A DNA stretch of 56,013 nucleotides from DASTYK01 sp964384585 (GTDB taxonomy: Bacteria > Gemmatimonadota > Gemmatimonadetes > Longimicrobiales > RSA9): positions 1 through 56,013 of the forward strand of contig CAYLME010000005.1 of the NCBI GenBank assembly GCA_964384585.1, written 5' to 3'. A program made the translations under genes and the position numbers. Every line of letters begins with the position of its first letter. The stretch's first letter is position 1. Under the pieces are notes generated by a model. The model was not told the origin of the DNA. It worked only from the letters and a program-made list of their open reading frames with translations, and did not search any database. Positions 8,843-17,181 of this stretch are shown here, piece by piece.

Positions 8843-11155
8843 CTACCAGCTCACCCACAGGTCGAAACGCCAGTTCTCATCGCCATCGAGAGCGCGGGCG
8901 AGGTCTGCACGCACCAGCCCATCGAGGAACGTTGCGCCGATGCCGAGCGAGCGGAGTGCGCCGTCCGCGGTGAAGCTGTCGCGATCGCCAGCCCATGCCA
9001 CGTCACCGAACAGTGCCACGCGGGCGGCCGGCCAGCCGCGCGCCAGCTCCGCACGCGCACGCCAGAACGCGTTGCCGAAGGCGGAGCTGCCGTCGTAGCC
9101 ACGCAGTGTGGCCGGCCCGCCGAGATAGAACAGCCGCTGCACCGGCACATCCCCGACCGTGGTTCCTGCCGCGCCCTCGAGTGATGCGCGCAGCTGGCCG
9201 AACAGCGGCACGCCGGTGCGCAGTGTGAGCGCGGAACGGCCGAACGAGAAGTCGCCACCGGCACCATCGAGTGCGAGCGACGCACTCGCACGCCAGCCGG
9301 CGGGATCGCGACCGATGCCACCGTGCAGCGTGAGTTCACCGCCGAACAGGTCCGCCGGGTCGGCAGCGATATTGGGCCGGAACGTGCGCGCGTCATCGAA
9401 TATCTGCGGCAGGCTGAAATCCGTTTCCGTCGCCACGGAGTCGTGGCGCTCTGCATACAGCCGGACGCCGTACCACTGCGTGCGTGTCGCCGCCGGCATC
9501 ACCTCGAGCGATGCACCCAACGCCTCGAAGTACTCGCCGTCGTCGCGTCCAAGGAACAGCGCGTTGAACGAGTTGCCGATACCGAACGGCCGCGTTTCCG
9601 GATCGGCCGCGCGTACGCCGTTGTAGAGCGAGAGGCGGTAGTCGCGTGCGAGCGTCGGCCGTGTAACGCCGAGCTCGATCTCCGGACGCGGCTTCGCGAT
9701 GGCCAGGCGTCCTGTTGCATCCAGCTTCAGGCGGCCGAGATCGAGCTCGCTGCGTGCGCCGACGGACAACCCCTCGACGCGATTGTAGCGCACGAGTCCG
9801 GGTGCACCGAGTCCCCAGGCGAACGTCGGGCGCGGCGCCTGCCATGGCGCTTCACCGACGTTGCCGAGCAGTTCGGCGAGTTCGCGGACGCGGCGCAGGT
9901 CTGCATCCCAGTCTGCGTCGTTCTCGTAGATCGACGCCGGGAGATAATCGCTCGCGAGCAGCTGCGCCGAATCGGCGGGCAGCTCGACGATCAGCTCGCG
10001 GCCGCACGCATCGGTGCCGCGGCCCGTTTCCTCGTCCATGGTGAAGCGATCCGGCCGTACGTCTGCCGAATCCCGAGAGGCGTCGGTGGCGGTGCTGTCG
10101 CGTGCCGAGCCATCACGCACGGAACGGTTGCGATCACGGGTGCCGTCACGGACGGCGATCGTCATTCGCCCGCCCGGCGTGCAGCGCAGCCGGTCCGTCA
10201 CCGAGTCGGGCAGCACCTCACGCGGACGCGTGGGATCGCCAGCGACGTCGTAATTGCTGTAACTCAGGCTGTAGCTGAACGGCATGCGCACCAGCGACGT
10301 GATCTGCAGTACGCCTTCCGCCGCGACCGTGCGTGGCAGCCACCAGCGGAAATCCCAGTACGCATACTCGAGCGTGACGTATTCCAGCTCGAAGCGGATC
10401 GGCTTGAGCAGGCCGGGGACATCATCGCCATCCTCGTCATCTTCGATGTCGAACGGCCGCGATGGCCGGAAGACTGCCTGCACCACGGCGTTCGTTTCCT
10501 GCTCGATCCAGAAGGAGCCGCGCACGAGCCGGAAATCCGAGCGCCGTGGCTGCACGCGCAGCTCGACCAGCCGCACCGTCCGACCGTCAGGCAGCCGGAT
10601 CTGCGTCGTGTCGCCTGACTGGTAGCGGTAGTCACGCTCGGCGCCCGGCGCCAACGGGTTGCGCCAGCCGTCGTTGTTCAGCCGCATCAGCATCTCGCTG
10701 TCGACCGGATCGAAGGCGAGGTGCGGAACGAAACTGCGAAGATCTTCGGGGACCTGGGGAGCGCCTCGGACGGGCGGGATCACTTCGCGCGAGCCAAGCA
10801 CCTCCAGGCGGATCGGGCCCTCGCGCCGCCATTCGATCTGCGTGGCCGTCTCGCGGCGGTAGAGCGTGCGATCCCGGCCGGGGAGTCGAAGACCCGCTGC
10901 GATGCGCTCACGCGCAACCGCATCATAGGCATCGATCGACGTGTCCACGGTGCGTCGGCGACTACGCGCCCGTTCGACCAGGTCACGTGCAACATCATCG
11001 CGGTAAGCATCCGCCAGCTGCGCCTGCGTCGGCGGCGGAAGCTCCTGGCCGCGCTTCGTGGTGTCCTGCTGCGCGACCGCGCTGTCGGCCTGCGCCGGAC
11101 GCGTCGTGTCTGGCTGCTGGAGCAGAAGCGCCAGCAGTGCTGCGGCTGCAATCAT
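8843..11155 (-). CDS. Large outer-membrane protein with C-terminal Omp85-like barrel (paralogue of 38212-40371)
   Basis: A 770-residue secreted protein with a short N-terminal hydrophobic stretch (MIAAAALLALLLQQ). Residues about 80-330 form a soluble beta-rich domain with segments shared with the 38-kb paralogue (GSFWIEQETNAVV here, GSVFIDRSRGDIV there; WDFRWWLP versus WDGRYWLP). A polar linker rich in Arg/Asp/Ser lies near residues 340-380. The C-terminal half has alternating strands including RYNRVEG and an Omp85-type loop signature (QRLFYLGGPATLRGYDG), and ends in an aromatic Trp (WVSW). The fold recalls DUF5686-type proteins, an inference from layout only. GGGGGAAG precedes the ATG. It follows luxR and the 67-aa gene on the same strand. 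Confidence 0.8.
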   Translation of the reverse strand: MIAAAALLALLLQQPDTTRPAQADSAVAQQDTTKRGQELPPPTQAQLADAYRDDVARDLVERARSRRRTVDTSIDAYDAVARERIAAGLRLPGRDRTLYRRETATQIEWRREGPIRLEVLGSREVIPPVRGAPQVPEDLRSFVPHLAFDPVDSEMLMRLNNDGWRNPLAPGAERDYRYQSGDTTQIRLPDGRTVRLVELRVQPRRSDFRLVRGSFWIEQETNAVVQAVFRPSRPFDIEDDEDGDDVPGLLKPIRFELEYVTLEYAYWDFRWWLPRTVAAEGVLQITSLVRMPFSYSLSYSNYDVAGDPTRPREVLPDSVTDRLRCTPGGRMTIAVRDGTRDRNRSVRDGSARDSTATDASRDSADVRPDRFTMDEETGRGTDACGRELIVELPADSAQLLASDYLPASIYENDADWDADLRRVRELAELLGNVGEAPWQAPRPTFAWGLGAPGLVRYNRVEGLSVGARSELDLGRLKLDATGRLAIAKPRPEIELGVTRPTLARDYRLSLYNGVRAADPETRPFGIGNSFNALFLGRDDGEYFEALGASLEVMPAATRTQWYGVRLYAERHDSVATETDFSLPQIFDDARTFRPNIAADPADLFGGELTLHGGIGRDPAGWRASASLALDGAGGDFSFGRSALTLRTGVPLFGQLRASLEGAAGTTVGDVPVQRLFYLGGPATLRGYDGSSAFGNAFWRARAELARGWPAARVALFGDVAWAGDRDSFTADGALRSLGIGATFLDGLVRADLARALDGDENWRFDLWVSW

Positions 11156-11186
11156 CGAACTTCCCCCGGGAACTGGACGTGCCCAT

Positions 11187-11390
11187 CTACGCCCGCCAGT
11201 GCCCCCGGGTTTCCTGCACGACGATCCGGTCCCGCCGCTCGCTGAGCCGGAGCGTGCTCATCGCACCCGCCACGACCGCCACGACCGCGATCACGTGCTC
11301 GATCCAGACGGTGCGAGCCAGACGCGGACGCGCCGGTAATGCCGGGACGTCACCCCAGGGCTCCTCGATCCCGGCGTCAACGGACAGCAT
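11187..11390 (-). CDS. Small predicted membrane protein (67 aa)
   Basis: Unrecognised 67-residue peptide with one hydrophobic segment (HVIAVVAVVAGAMS, about residues 32-45) flanked by charged residues. Its ATG overlaps the last 14 bp of the LuxR-type gene and it ends 31 bp before the large outer-membrane protein gene, so it fills the space between them on the same strand. No strong ribosome binding site is visible other than through coupling. Chance openness in GC-rich DNA is possible. Confidence 0.4.
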   Translation of the reverse strand: MLSVDAGIEEPWGDVPALPARPRLARTVWIEHVIAVVAVVAGAMSTLRLSERRDRIVVQETRGHWRA

Positions 11391-11847
11391 GCGCCGCTTC
11401 CATCAGCCGCTCGCGGACCGCCCGGCGGCTCGCCACCCTCAGCTTCGACAGCACGTTCTCCGTGTGGTGCCGCGCCGTGTGCGGGCTGATCGTCAGCGCC
11501 TCGGCCATCTCGCCGTTCGTCATGCCCTCTGCCAGGAGCCGGGCCACGCCCACCTCCTTGCGGGTCAGGCCGAAATGAGCCCGGATCTCATCGTCCGTCG
11601 GCATCGCGTCCACCCGCTCCAGCATCACGACAATCGCCGGGACGCTCGAATCGCCCTGCGGCAGTACACTGCCTCGCACCCGGTACGCCGCTTCCGACAA
11701 ACGGACCTCGCGCACCACCTGCGCTCGCCGACCCCGGACCGCACCCAGCGCCGACGCCATTCGATGCGCCACATCACGAACGACCGCCCCGAGCTCCGGC
11801 TCGTCGTGCATCCATGCCTCAGCGGTCGCGACTGCTGCTCCAGACAT
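11377..11847 (-). CDS. LuxR-type helix-turn-helix transcriptional regulator
   Basis: DNA-binding regulator with a C-terminal LuxR/FixJ-type HTH (LTRKEVGVARLLAEGMTN, then GEMAEALTISPHTARHHTENVLSKL) and an N-terminal region of about 80 residues without a receiver-domain Asp pattern, perhaps a reduced PAS-like sensor (YRVRGSVLPQG). The ATG at 11847 is chosen because GGAGG lies 8 nt upstream; ATGs at 11853 and 11916 are also in frame. It is divergent from the BTAD regulator gene and is followed closely by the 67-aa gene and the large outer-membrane protein gene, its likeliest targets or operon partners. Confidence 0.8.
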   Translation of the reverse strand: MSGAAVATAEAWMHDEPELGAVVRDVAHRMASALGAVRGRRAQVVREVRLSEAAYRVRGSVLPQGDSSVPAIVVMLERVDAMPTDDEIRAHFGLTRKEVGVARLLAEGMTNGEMAEALTISPHTARHHTENVLSKLRVASRRAVRERLMEAAHAVR

Positions 11848-11942
11848 CGCCATGCCCTCCGTTACACTGTTGCCGGGCGCTCCGGCTGCGCTTACCTTGC
11901 AACACGATAAACCCACGCAATCACGCGCCTTTCACGGTCTTA

Positions 11943-11957
11943 TCACCTGTCAGGTGA
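11943..11957. promoter_or_regulatory. 15-bp palindrome in the luxR/BTAD divergent promoter region
   Basis: Seven-base arms TCACCTG and CAGGTGA flank a single central T, 25 bp before the ATG of the BTAD gene and 95 bp upstream of the LuxR start. The arms contain ACCTG/CAGGT, the half-sites of LuxR-type boxes, but the spacing is shorter. It is a candidate operator for either flanking regulator. Confidence 0.5.
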
Positions 11958-11982
11958 GACTCCGGCGCGAGGCTTCACCAGA

Positions 11983-14511
11983 ATGATCCGGCTACATCTG
12001 CTCGGCAGCGTACGTCTCCTCGACGACGACGGCCGGGATATTCGCGCAGTGTTGCAGCAGCCCAAGAGGCTTGCGGTGCTTGCCTTTCTGGCGGCTGCGC
12101 GGCCGCGCGGGCCGCAGCGGCGCGATACGCTGACCGGCATGTTCTGGGGCGAGTCCGACGATGCGAGCGCCCGCAGATCCCTCTCCCAGGCTATCTATTT
12201 CCTTCGCCAGAAGGTTCACCCGGGCCTGTTCGGAAGCCGCTTTGCCGAGGAAGTCGATCTCTCCGCGGGTGAGGTGTGGTGCGACGTGGTCGAATTCGAG
12301 CAGGCGCTCGACGATGGCCGCGTCGCGGAAGCGCTGGCGCTGTACACGGGCGAGCTCATGCCCGGCTTCCACATCTCGGACGCACCGGAATGGGAGAAGT
12401 GGCTCGACACCGAACGTGACCGGCTGCGCAAGCGCGCGGGCGATGCGGCGTGGGCGCTCGCTGGCTCCGAGGAACAGGCGGGTCGTGCCGGCGTGGCGGC
12501 GCACTGGGCGCGGTGGGCCGCGGCGCTGACGCCGTTCGACGAGCAGGCGCATCGCAGAGTGCTGGAGCTGCTGGTCCGGACGGGTGACAGGGCGGGCGCG
12601 CTGCGCACGCACGAGGAGTTCGCGCGCCGGCTGGCGGCGGAGTACGAGGTGGAGCCGTCGGCAGAGACGACGGCGCTCGTCGAAGCGATCCGGCGTGATG
12701 CGGGCGGCGGCGACCCTGATGAGATGATCGCACGGGCGGCGCAGAGCCTGGCACGACGCGATCCGGTCGGTGAAGCGGGACCGTCGCGAGCCGAGGCCGC
12801 GCGCACCGCGCTGCGCGATGCCTCGGCCTCGACGACGAATCCGGCCCCGGCGGACCATACGTCAGTCGCAACGGCCCGGGGCCCGGACAGCGCCGGTGTC
12901 CGGGCGGCGTTCCGCCCGACCGGCCGGCTGCACGGAAAGCGCATGACGCCGGGGCGCGCCATGGCCGTGATCGGCTTCATGCTGGTGTTGATCAGCGGCT
13001 TCTACATCGCGCTGAGGCCGGACGACCGGGTCGCCGCTCCGCTCGCGATCGGGCCCGAGCAGCCACTCGACCGGATCGCGATTCTTCCCTTCCGCGACGT
13101 GAGCGAGGGCGCGCAGCTCGCGCATGTCGCCGACGGCCTCGCCGTCACGCTCACGGATCGTCTGACCGGGATCGGCCGGTTGTCGATCGTCTCGCCCAGC
13201 ACGACGCGCCAGTACGCTGCCCTCACCTTCGACAGCATCGGTCGCGCACTGAACGTGGGTGCGCTGGTCGGCGCGACGGTCGCGCGCTCAGGCGACCTGC
13301 TGCGCATCCACGTCGAATTGACCGACGCACGGACGGGCACCACGCTCGCGACGAGTACGCTCGAGCGGGAGCAGGGCGACCTGTTCGCGCTGCTCGATTC
13401 GATGGCGACATCGGTCGAATGGATGCTGCGCGAGCAGCTGGGCCACCAGGTGGAGCTGCGGGAGTTCAAGCGGGAAACCGACAACCAGCGCGCCTGGGAG
13501 CTCGTGCAGATGGCGCGGCAGCTGCGCACGAGCGGCGCATTCTCGGAGGGCGGTGCCGCAGGTGGCTTCGCGGCCGCACTCGGGCACCTCGATGAAGCTC
13601 TCAGGCTCGACCCCGCCTACGTGAGCGCATGGGTCGAGCGCAGCCGTGCCTATCACACGGCGGCGCTGCTGCTTATCGCGGACCCGGTCGCATTGCTCGA
13701 CAGCGCGAAGACGGCCAGTGACCGCGCAATCGCGGGCAACCCACAGAGTGCCGAGGCGCTGGAACAGCGCGCATCGGTGCACTACATAAGCTGGATATTC
13801 TCCCGGCAGGGCCACGAACCGCTGCTCGCGCAGGCCGAAGCCGATGCCATGGCAGCGCTCGCTGTCGAGCCGTACCGCCCGCGCGCGGAATCACTGCTCA
13901 GCCAGATCTATTCTCAGGCGGGCGATTTTCGACGCGCCCACGAGGCGGCGCTGCGAGCCTACCGTGCCGACGCCTACGCGGCGAATGTCGAAGACATTCT
14001 CCTGCGACTTTTCGAAACTGCGTTCGAGCTCGGCAACGATGACGAAGCGGGCAAGTGGTGTGACGAGATGCGCCGGCGAGCGGAAAGCAACTGGCTGGCA
14101 CACCACTGCGAGTTGATGCTGCTTGCGTTCGGGACGGAAGGCGTACCGGACGTGCGCAAGGCGCTGCTGGCTTTCGATGCCGCTCGTCGCAATCCCTATG
14201 TGGCCCGCACCCCGGAGATCAGCGCGCAGTTCACGGCGCTCGTGGGCGTCAGCTACGCACGCGCAGGAGCCCGCGACAGCGCGCGCACCCTGATCGACCG
14301 AGCATTGCGCGAATCAGGTGGATCGCCGCCCGTGCAGGCCGTGGCTGCAAACGGCCTGCTGCGCATCGGTGACAGGGAACGCGCGCTGGAACTGGTCCGC
14401 CAGTACATGGATGCGCTGCCGCGCGACCGGCAGCGCATCCTGAAGAGCAGAATCCTGGCTGTGCTGGACTCAGTCAGCCGCCAGCAGCTGCTGGCCGCTA
14501 CGGACAGATGA
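11983..14511 (+). CDS. Membrane-anchored BTAD/SARP-type regulator with TPR region
   Basis: Predicted transcription regulator of 842 residues. An N-terminal OmpR/SARP-like winged helix (about 1-95; IRLHLLGSVRLLDDDG, RRDTLTGMFW) is followed by a bacterial transcriptional activator domain (about 100-245; EFEQALDDGRVAEALALYTGE and AEYEVEPSAETTAL). A low-complexity linker leads to one membrane helix at about 327-344. After it comes a TolB-like alpha/beta domain (IAILPFRDVSEGAQ, VADGLAVTLTDRL) and then TPR-like helices. DNA binding would be cytoplasmic and the C-terminal half periplasmic. This layout is common in Gemmatimonadota and related phyla. It is transcribed away from the LuxR-type gene. Confidence 0.85.
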   Translation: MIRLHLLGSVRLLDDDGRDIRAVLQQPKRLAVLAFLAAARPRGPQRRDTLTGMFWGESDDASARRSLSQAIYFLRQKVHPGLFGSRFAEEVDLSAGEVWCDVVEFEQALDDGRVAEALALYTGELMPGFHISDAPEWEKWLDTERDRLRKRAGDAAWALAGSEEQAGRAGVAAHWARWAAALTPFDEQAHRRVLELLVRTGDRAGALRTHEEFARRLAAEYEVEPSAETTALVEAIRRDAGGGDPDEMIARAAQSLARRDPVGEAGPSRAEAARTALRDASASTTNPAPADHTSVATARGPDSAGVRAAFRPTGRLHGKRMTPGRAMAVIGFMLVLISGFYIALRPDDRVAAPLAIGPEQPLDRIAILPFRDVSEGAQLAHVADGLAVTLTDRLTGIGRLSIVSPSTTRQYAALTFDSIGRALNVGALVGATVARSGDLLRIHVELTDARTGTTLATSTLEREQGDLFALLDSMATSVEWMLREQLGHQVELREFKRETDNQRAWELVQMARQLRTSGAFSEGGAAGGFAAALGHLDEALRLDPAYVSAWVERSRAYHTAALLLIADPVALLDSAKTASDRAIAGNPQSAEALEQRASVHYISWIFSRQGHEPLLAQAEADAMAALAVEPYRPRAESLLSQIYSQAGDFRRAHEAALRAYRADAYAANVEDILLRLFETAFELGNDDEAGKWCDEMRRRAESNWLAHHCELMLLAFGTEGVPDVRKALLAFDAARRNPYVARTPEISAQFTALVGVSYARAGARDSARTLIDRALRESGGSPPVQAVAANGLLRIGDRERALELVRQYMDALPRDRQRILKSRILAVLDSVSRQQLLAATDR

Positions 14512-14749
14512 TCGTGCCGTTGAGCATGTAGCACCGCTGCGGCTCGAGGTCGCCATTCGAGTCGTCCTTGCCCATGTCCCGCTTCGACGTGCCCCTTCCG
14601 CGACCACGCGGCGGACCGTCATCCCACGGCGCCTTCTCATTCGCGCGCTCGGCACGCCTGGCACTCGTGTAGACGGCGTTGTAGCCCTCTACCACCTCGT
14701 GCTCAGTGCCATCGTCGAAATACAACACGATCCGTGAGAGCTTTGCCAT
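14498..14749 (-). CDS. Small hypothetical protein (83 aa)
   Basis: An 83-residue protein with a good ribosome binding site (GGAGG, 6 nt before the ATG). The N-terminus (SRIVLYFDDGTEHEVV) is beta-like, the middle is very rich in Gly/Arg/Lys/Asp, and the tail holds two Cys (RCYMLNGTIICP). It converges on the BTAD gene and overlaps its 3' end by 14 bp. No family recognised; not obviously secreted. Confidence 0.55.
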   Translation of the reverse strand: MAKLSRIVLYFDDGTEHEVVEGYNAVYTSARRAERANEKAPWDDGPPRGRGRGTSKRDMGKDDSNGDLEPQRCYMLNGTIICP

Positions 14750-14918
14750 CAGTGGCCTCCCGGGGTTGATACATCAATGCATCGGACAAGAAGGGATGCG
14801 ACATCCGCCCGGATGGTACGACGCCCACCGGCCCATGACCAGTACGACGGCGTGACCGTTCGACCCATACCGGATGGAATCACGCCCGGTTCAGGAGCCG
14901 CGCAGGTCCGTCAAATGC

Positions 14919-15407
14919 CTAGCGACGCAGCGCTTCGACATGATCCGGCTTCACACCCACCGCACTCACGAACTCACCTGGCTCGGTGATGAACTGACAC
15001 ACGTCCGCACGACAACCGCGTCGGAACCCCGGCCCCGCCTCGATCTCCGCCGGACCCTGCACCAGCTCGCGCCCGCGTGACGTCGTCACCTTGAACGTGT
15101 AGCGATCACTCACCGGCTCGCGTTGTGTGCCGACCACGACGAAGTGCACGATCTCGGCGTTGCGCTCGAAGGCGAGCTCAGAATTGTATGCACCACGCAA
15201 TACGCAGAACTGGACCTCGACGCCGTTGCCCGCATACGCCGCTCGCCACGGCTGGCGCACGACCGCACCGCCGACGCTTGCGCCTGCGCGTTCGCAGGCG
15301 GCCTCGAGCGTGACTGGCCGCTCCACCTCCTGCATTCCGCGCAGACCCAGCACGCCGAAAACGACGACGCCTGTCAGCGCAACGACCGATTGGATCACTT
15401 TCTTCAT
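14919..15407 (-). CDS. Hypothetical membrane-anchored or secreted protein (162 aa)
   Basis: An unrecognised protein with an N-terminal signal/anchor (KKVIQSVVALTGVVVFGVLG) and a mature domain with beta-strand character and three Cys residues (ACERAG, QFCVLRG, GCRADVCQF), suggesting a disulfide-stabilised extracytoplasmic domain. The start is uncertain: the ATG at 15407 directly abuts GGGAGG, a GTG at 15398 has better spacing from it, and a GTG at 15422 is also in frame. The 168-bp gap between this gene and the 83-aa gene shows nothing further. Confidence 0.55.
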   Translation of the reverse strand: MKKVIQSVVALTGVVVFGVLGLRGMQEVERPVTLEAACERAGASVGGAVVRQPWRAAYAGNGVEVQFCVLRGAYNSELAFERNAEIVHFVVVGTQREPVSDRYTFKVTTSRGRELVQGPAEIEAGPGFRRGCRADVCQFITEPGEFVSAVGVKPDHVEALRR

Positions 15408-15529
15408 CCTCCCGCGGCACACGCACCGTCATGGCGCGTTGTGGGCGTATAACATGAAGCGACACCTGAGAAAAAAGATGGGCAGAAACTGCCTATTTTT
15501 TTTATCGCGTGATCATGTATCTTCCCGAT

Positions 15530-15720
15530 GTCCCGAACGAACAAAAGAACGCGAGTCGGAGGGGACGGCGGCGGATCGACGCCGTGCGGACTCCGAGCGC
15601 ACCAGGTCTCGCCGGATCGGCTTCTCGGCCGTTCCACCCGAACCTGCGGTACATAAACCCGCCGTAACGATCCCCATTCCGGGGGGCTCCTGGCCGCGTC
15701 AGGAGCCCCTTCCTTCTTCG
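15530..15720 (+). ncRNA. Candidate structured non-coding RNA with intrinsic terminator
   Basis: No plausible gene covers 15408-15868, yet the segment has a complete transcription-unit layout. A -10-like TATCTT (15518-15523) lies 17 bp after a T-rich -35 region. Then comes a hairpin with outer stem CGGAG/CTCCG (15557-15561, 15591-15595) and inner stem ACGGCG/CGCCGT (15565-15570, 15580-15585), a second domain closed by AGGT/ACCT (15604-15607, 15642-15645) containing CGGC/GCCG, and a terminator hairpin at 15683-15709. The next gene has its own promoter after the terminator. The length, about 190 nt, fits a regulatory RNA; no 6S, SRP, RNase P or tmRNA signature was recognised. Confidence 0.45.
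15683..15718 (+). terminator. Intrinsic terminator of the candidate ncRNA
   Basis: A perfect 10-bp stem (GGGGCTCCTG at 15683-15692, CAGGAGCCCC at 15700-15709) with a 7-nt loop is followed by a T-rich tail (TTCCTTCTT). It does not follow any plus-strand coding gene. Confidence 0.8.
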
Positions 15721-15798
15721 GGGCCGGACCTCGCCCGCCACAAAATTGCTCGACCTGTGCAAGTTGTTCTGCATCAACGCGATCAGAGCAGAACATCG

Positions 15799-15827
15799 TT
15801 TACTCCGCACGTGCCGCGTCGTATCTT
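15799..15827 (+). promoter_or_regulatory. Predicted promoter of the small barrel gene at 15869
   Basis: TTTACT (15799-15804) and TATCTT (15822-15827) are separated by 17 bp, each four of six to the sigma-70 consensus. Initiation would fall near 15834, leaving a 35-nt leader that includes CGAGG 8 nt before the ATG. The -10 context GTATCTTCC is identical to that of the upstream ncRNA promoter. Confidence 0.5.
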
Positions 15828-15868
15828 CCGGGCGCTGTTCACTCACCCATTCACACGAGGTCAGTTCC

Positions 15869-16372
15869 ATGCGTGGACGCATCCTGGTTGCGGCTCTGTT
15901 CCTGGCGATGGTGCCGGCGGCCGCGAGTGCACAGATCGGCGTCGGTGCCGGTGTGGGCGCTGCATTCCCGACTGGCGATTTCGGCGACGCGGTCGACCCG
16001 GGCCTGCACGTGCAGGCGTCACTCAACATCGGCCTGCCGCTCCTGCCCGATGTCCGCCTCGACGGTATCTACCAGACCTACAGTGGTGACGGTGATACGA
16101 GCGTGGATGTCCTGGGCGGCGGTGTGAACCTGCTGCTCGACATGCCGCTCGTCGTCATCAAGCCGTACCTGATTGCGGGCGTCGGTTTCTATGACGTCAG
16201 CGTCGAGGTGGGCACGGATGACGCCTCCAACTCGGAGATCGGCTTTACGGGTGGTGCGGGCCTGCGTCTCGGCCTGGGCAGCCTGGGCGTGTTCGCGGAG
16301 GCGCGTGTACTGCGCATCGGCGGTGACGTCGACATGACCACGGTTCCGGTGCTCGTCGGCATCACGTTCTGA
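15869..16372 (+). CDS. Small outer-membrane beta-barrel protein (OmpX/OmpW-type size)
   Basis: A 167-residue secreted protein whose signal peptide (RILVAALFLAMVPAAASAQ) is followed by eight or so amphipathic strands with Gly-rich turns (IGVGAGVGAAFPTGDFG, PYLIAGVGFYDVSVEVG, GFTGGAGLRLGLG), ending in a Phe. This is the layout of an eight-stranded outer-membrane barrel. The true start is the ATG at 15869, set by the signal peptide and CGAGG upstream; an in-frame opening reaches back to 15746. It is separated from the next gene by 4 bp. Confidence 0.8.
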   Translation: MRGRILVAALFLAMVPAAASAQIGVGAGVGAAFPTGDFGDAVDPGLHVQASLNIGLPLLPDVRLDGIYQTYSGDGDTSVDVLGGGVNLLLDMPLVVIKPYLIAGVGFYDVSVEVGTDDASNSEIGFTGGAGLRLGLGSLGVFAEARVLRIGGDVDMTTVPVLVGITF

Positions 16373-16376
16373 GTCG

Positions 16377-17141
16377 ATGACTGGCAAACGGATCCTGATC
16401 ACCGGCGCCAGTTCGGGGATCGGTGAGGCGTGTGCGCGGCGCATTGCGGCGGAGGGGTGCGAGGTCGTTCTCTGGGCTCGTCGTCTCGAGCGCCTCGCGC
16501 ACCTCGCCGACGAGATCGAGGCGGCGCACGGCACGCATGTTCATATCGCGGATGTGGACGTGCGTGATCGGGACGCGGTGCTGGCCGCGGTCGATTCTTT
16601 GGTCGAGCGGAACGCGGTACCGGACGTACTCGTGAACAACGCAGGTCTTGCGAGCGGTCTGTCCACGGTGCAGGAGGGCAGCTTCGAGGACTGGGACCGC
16701 ATGATCGACACGAACGTCAAGGGCCTGCTGAATGTCACGCGGGCGGTGCTCCCGCACATGATCCGGCTCGGCCGCGGCCACATCGTGAACATCGGCAGCA
16801 CCGCCGGCCACTGGGTCTACCCGAATGGCAACGTGTACAACGCGACGAAGTTCGCGGTGAGAGCGCTGACGGAAGCGATCAACGTGGACGCTGTCGGCAC
16901 ACCGATTCGCGTGTCGAGCATTGACCCGGGCATGGTCGAGACCGAGTTCTCGGTCGTGCGCTTTGCCGGCGACGAGGAGCGTGCGCGCAAGGTATACGAG
17001 GGCTTCCAGGCACTGCGGCCGGAGGACATTGCGGACGCCATCCACTACGTGACGAGCGCCCCGCCCCACGTGAACGTGCTGGAGATGCTCGTCCTTCCGA
17101 CCGCGCAACGGAACGCCTACGTCCTCCACCGGGACGGCTGA
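16377..17141 (+). CDS. Short-chain dehydrogenase/reductase, YdfG-like
   Basis: NAD(P)-dependent oxidoreductase of the classical SDR family, most like YdfG-type 3-hydroxy acid or serine dehydrogenases. The 254-residue protein has the cofactor motif TGASSGIG at residues 9-16, VNNAG, the catalytic Ser in NIGSTAG and the Tyr-Lys pair in VYNATK, plus the substrate loop IDPGMVETEFS characteristic of the YdfG group. A basic residue pattern after the second strand (WARRLERL) suggests NADPH. It follows the barrel gene with a 4-bp gap and may share its transcript. The physiological substrate is not evident. Confidence 0.85.
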   Translation: MTGKRILITGASSGIGEACARRIAAEGCEVVLWARRLERLAHLADEIEAAHGTHVHIADVDVRDRDAVLAAVDSLVERNAVPDVLVNNAGLASGLSTVQEGSFEDWDRMIDTNVKGLLNVTRAVLPHMIRLGRGHIVNIGSTAGHWVYPNGNVYNATKFAVRALTEAINVDAVGTPIRVSSIDPGMVETEFSVVRFAGDEERARKVYEGFQALRPEDIADAIHYVTSAPPHVNVLEMLVLPTAQRNAYVLHRDG

Positions 17142-17181
17142 GCCGGGAATTGGAACCAGCGGGCGGGCTCCGGCCGTAGTA

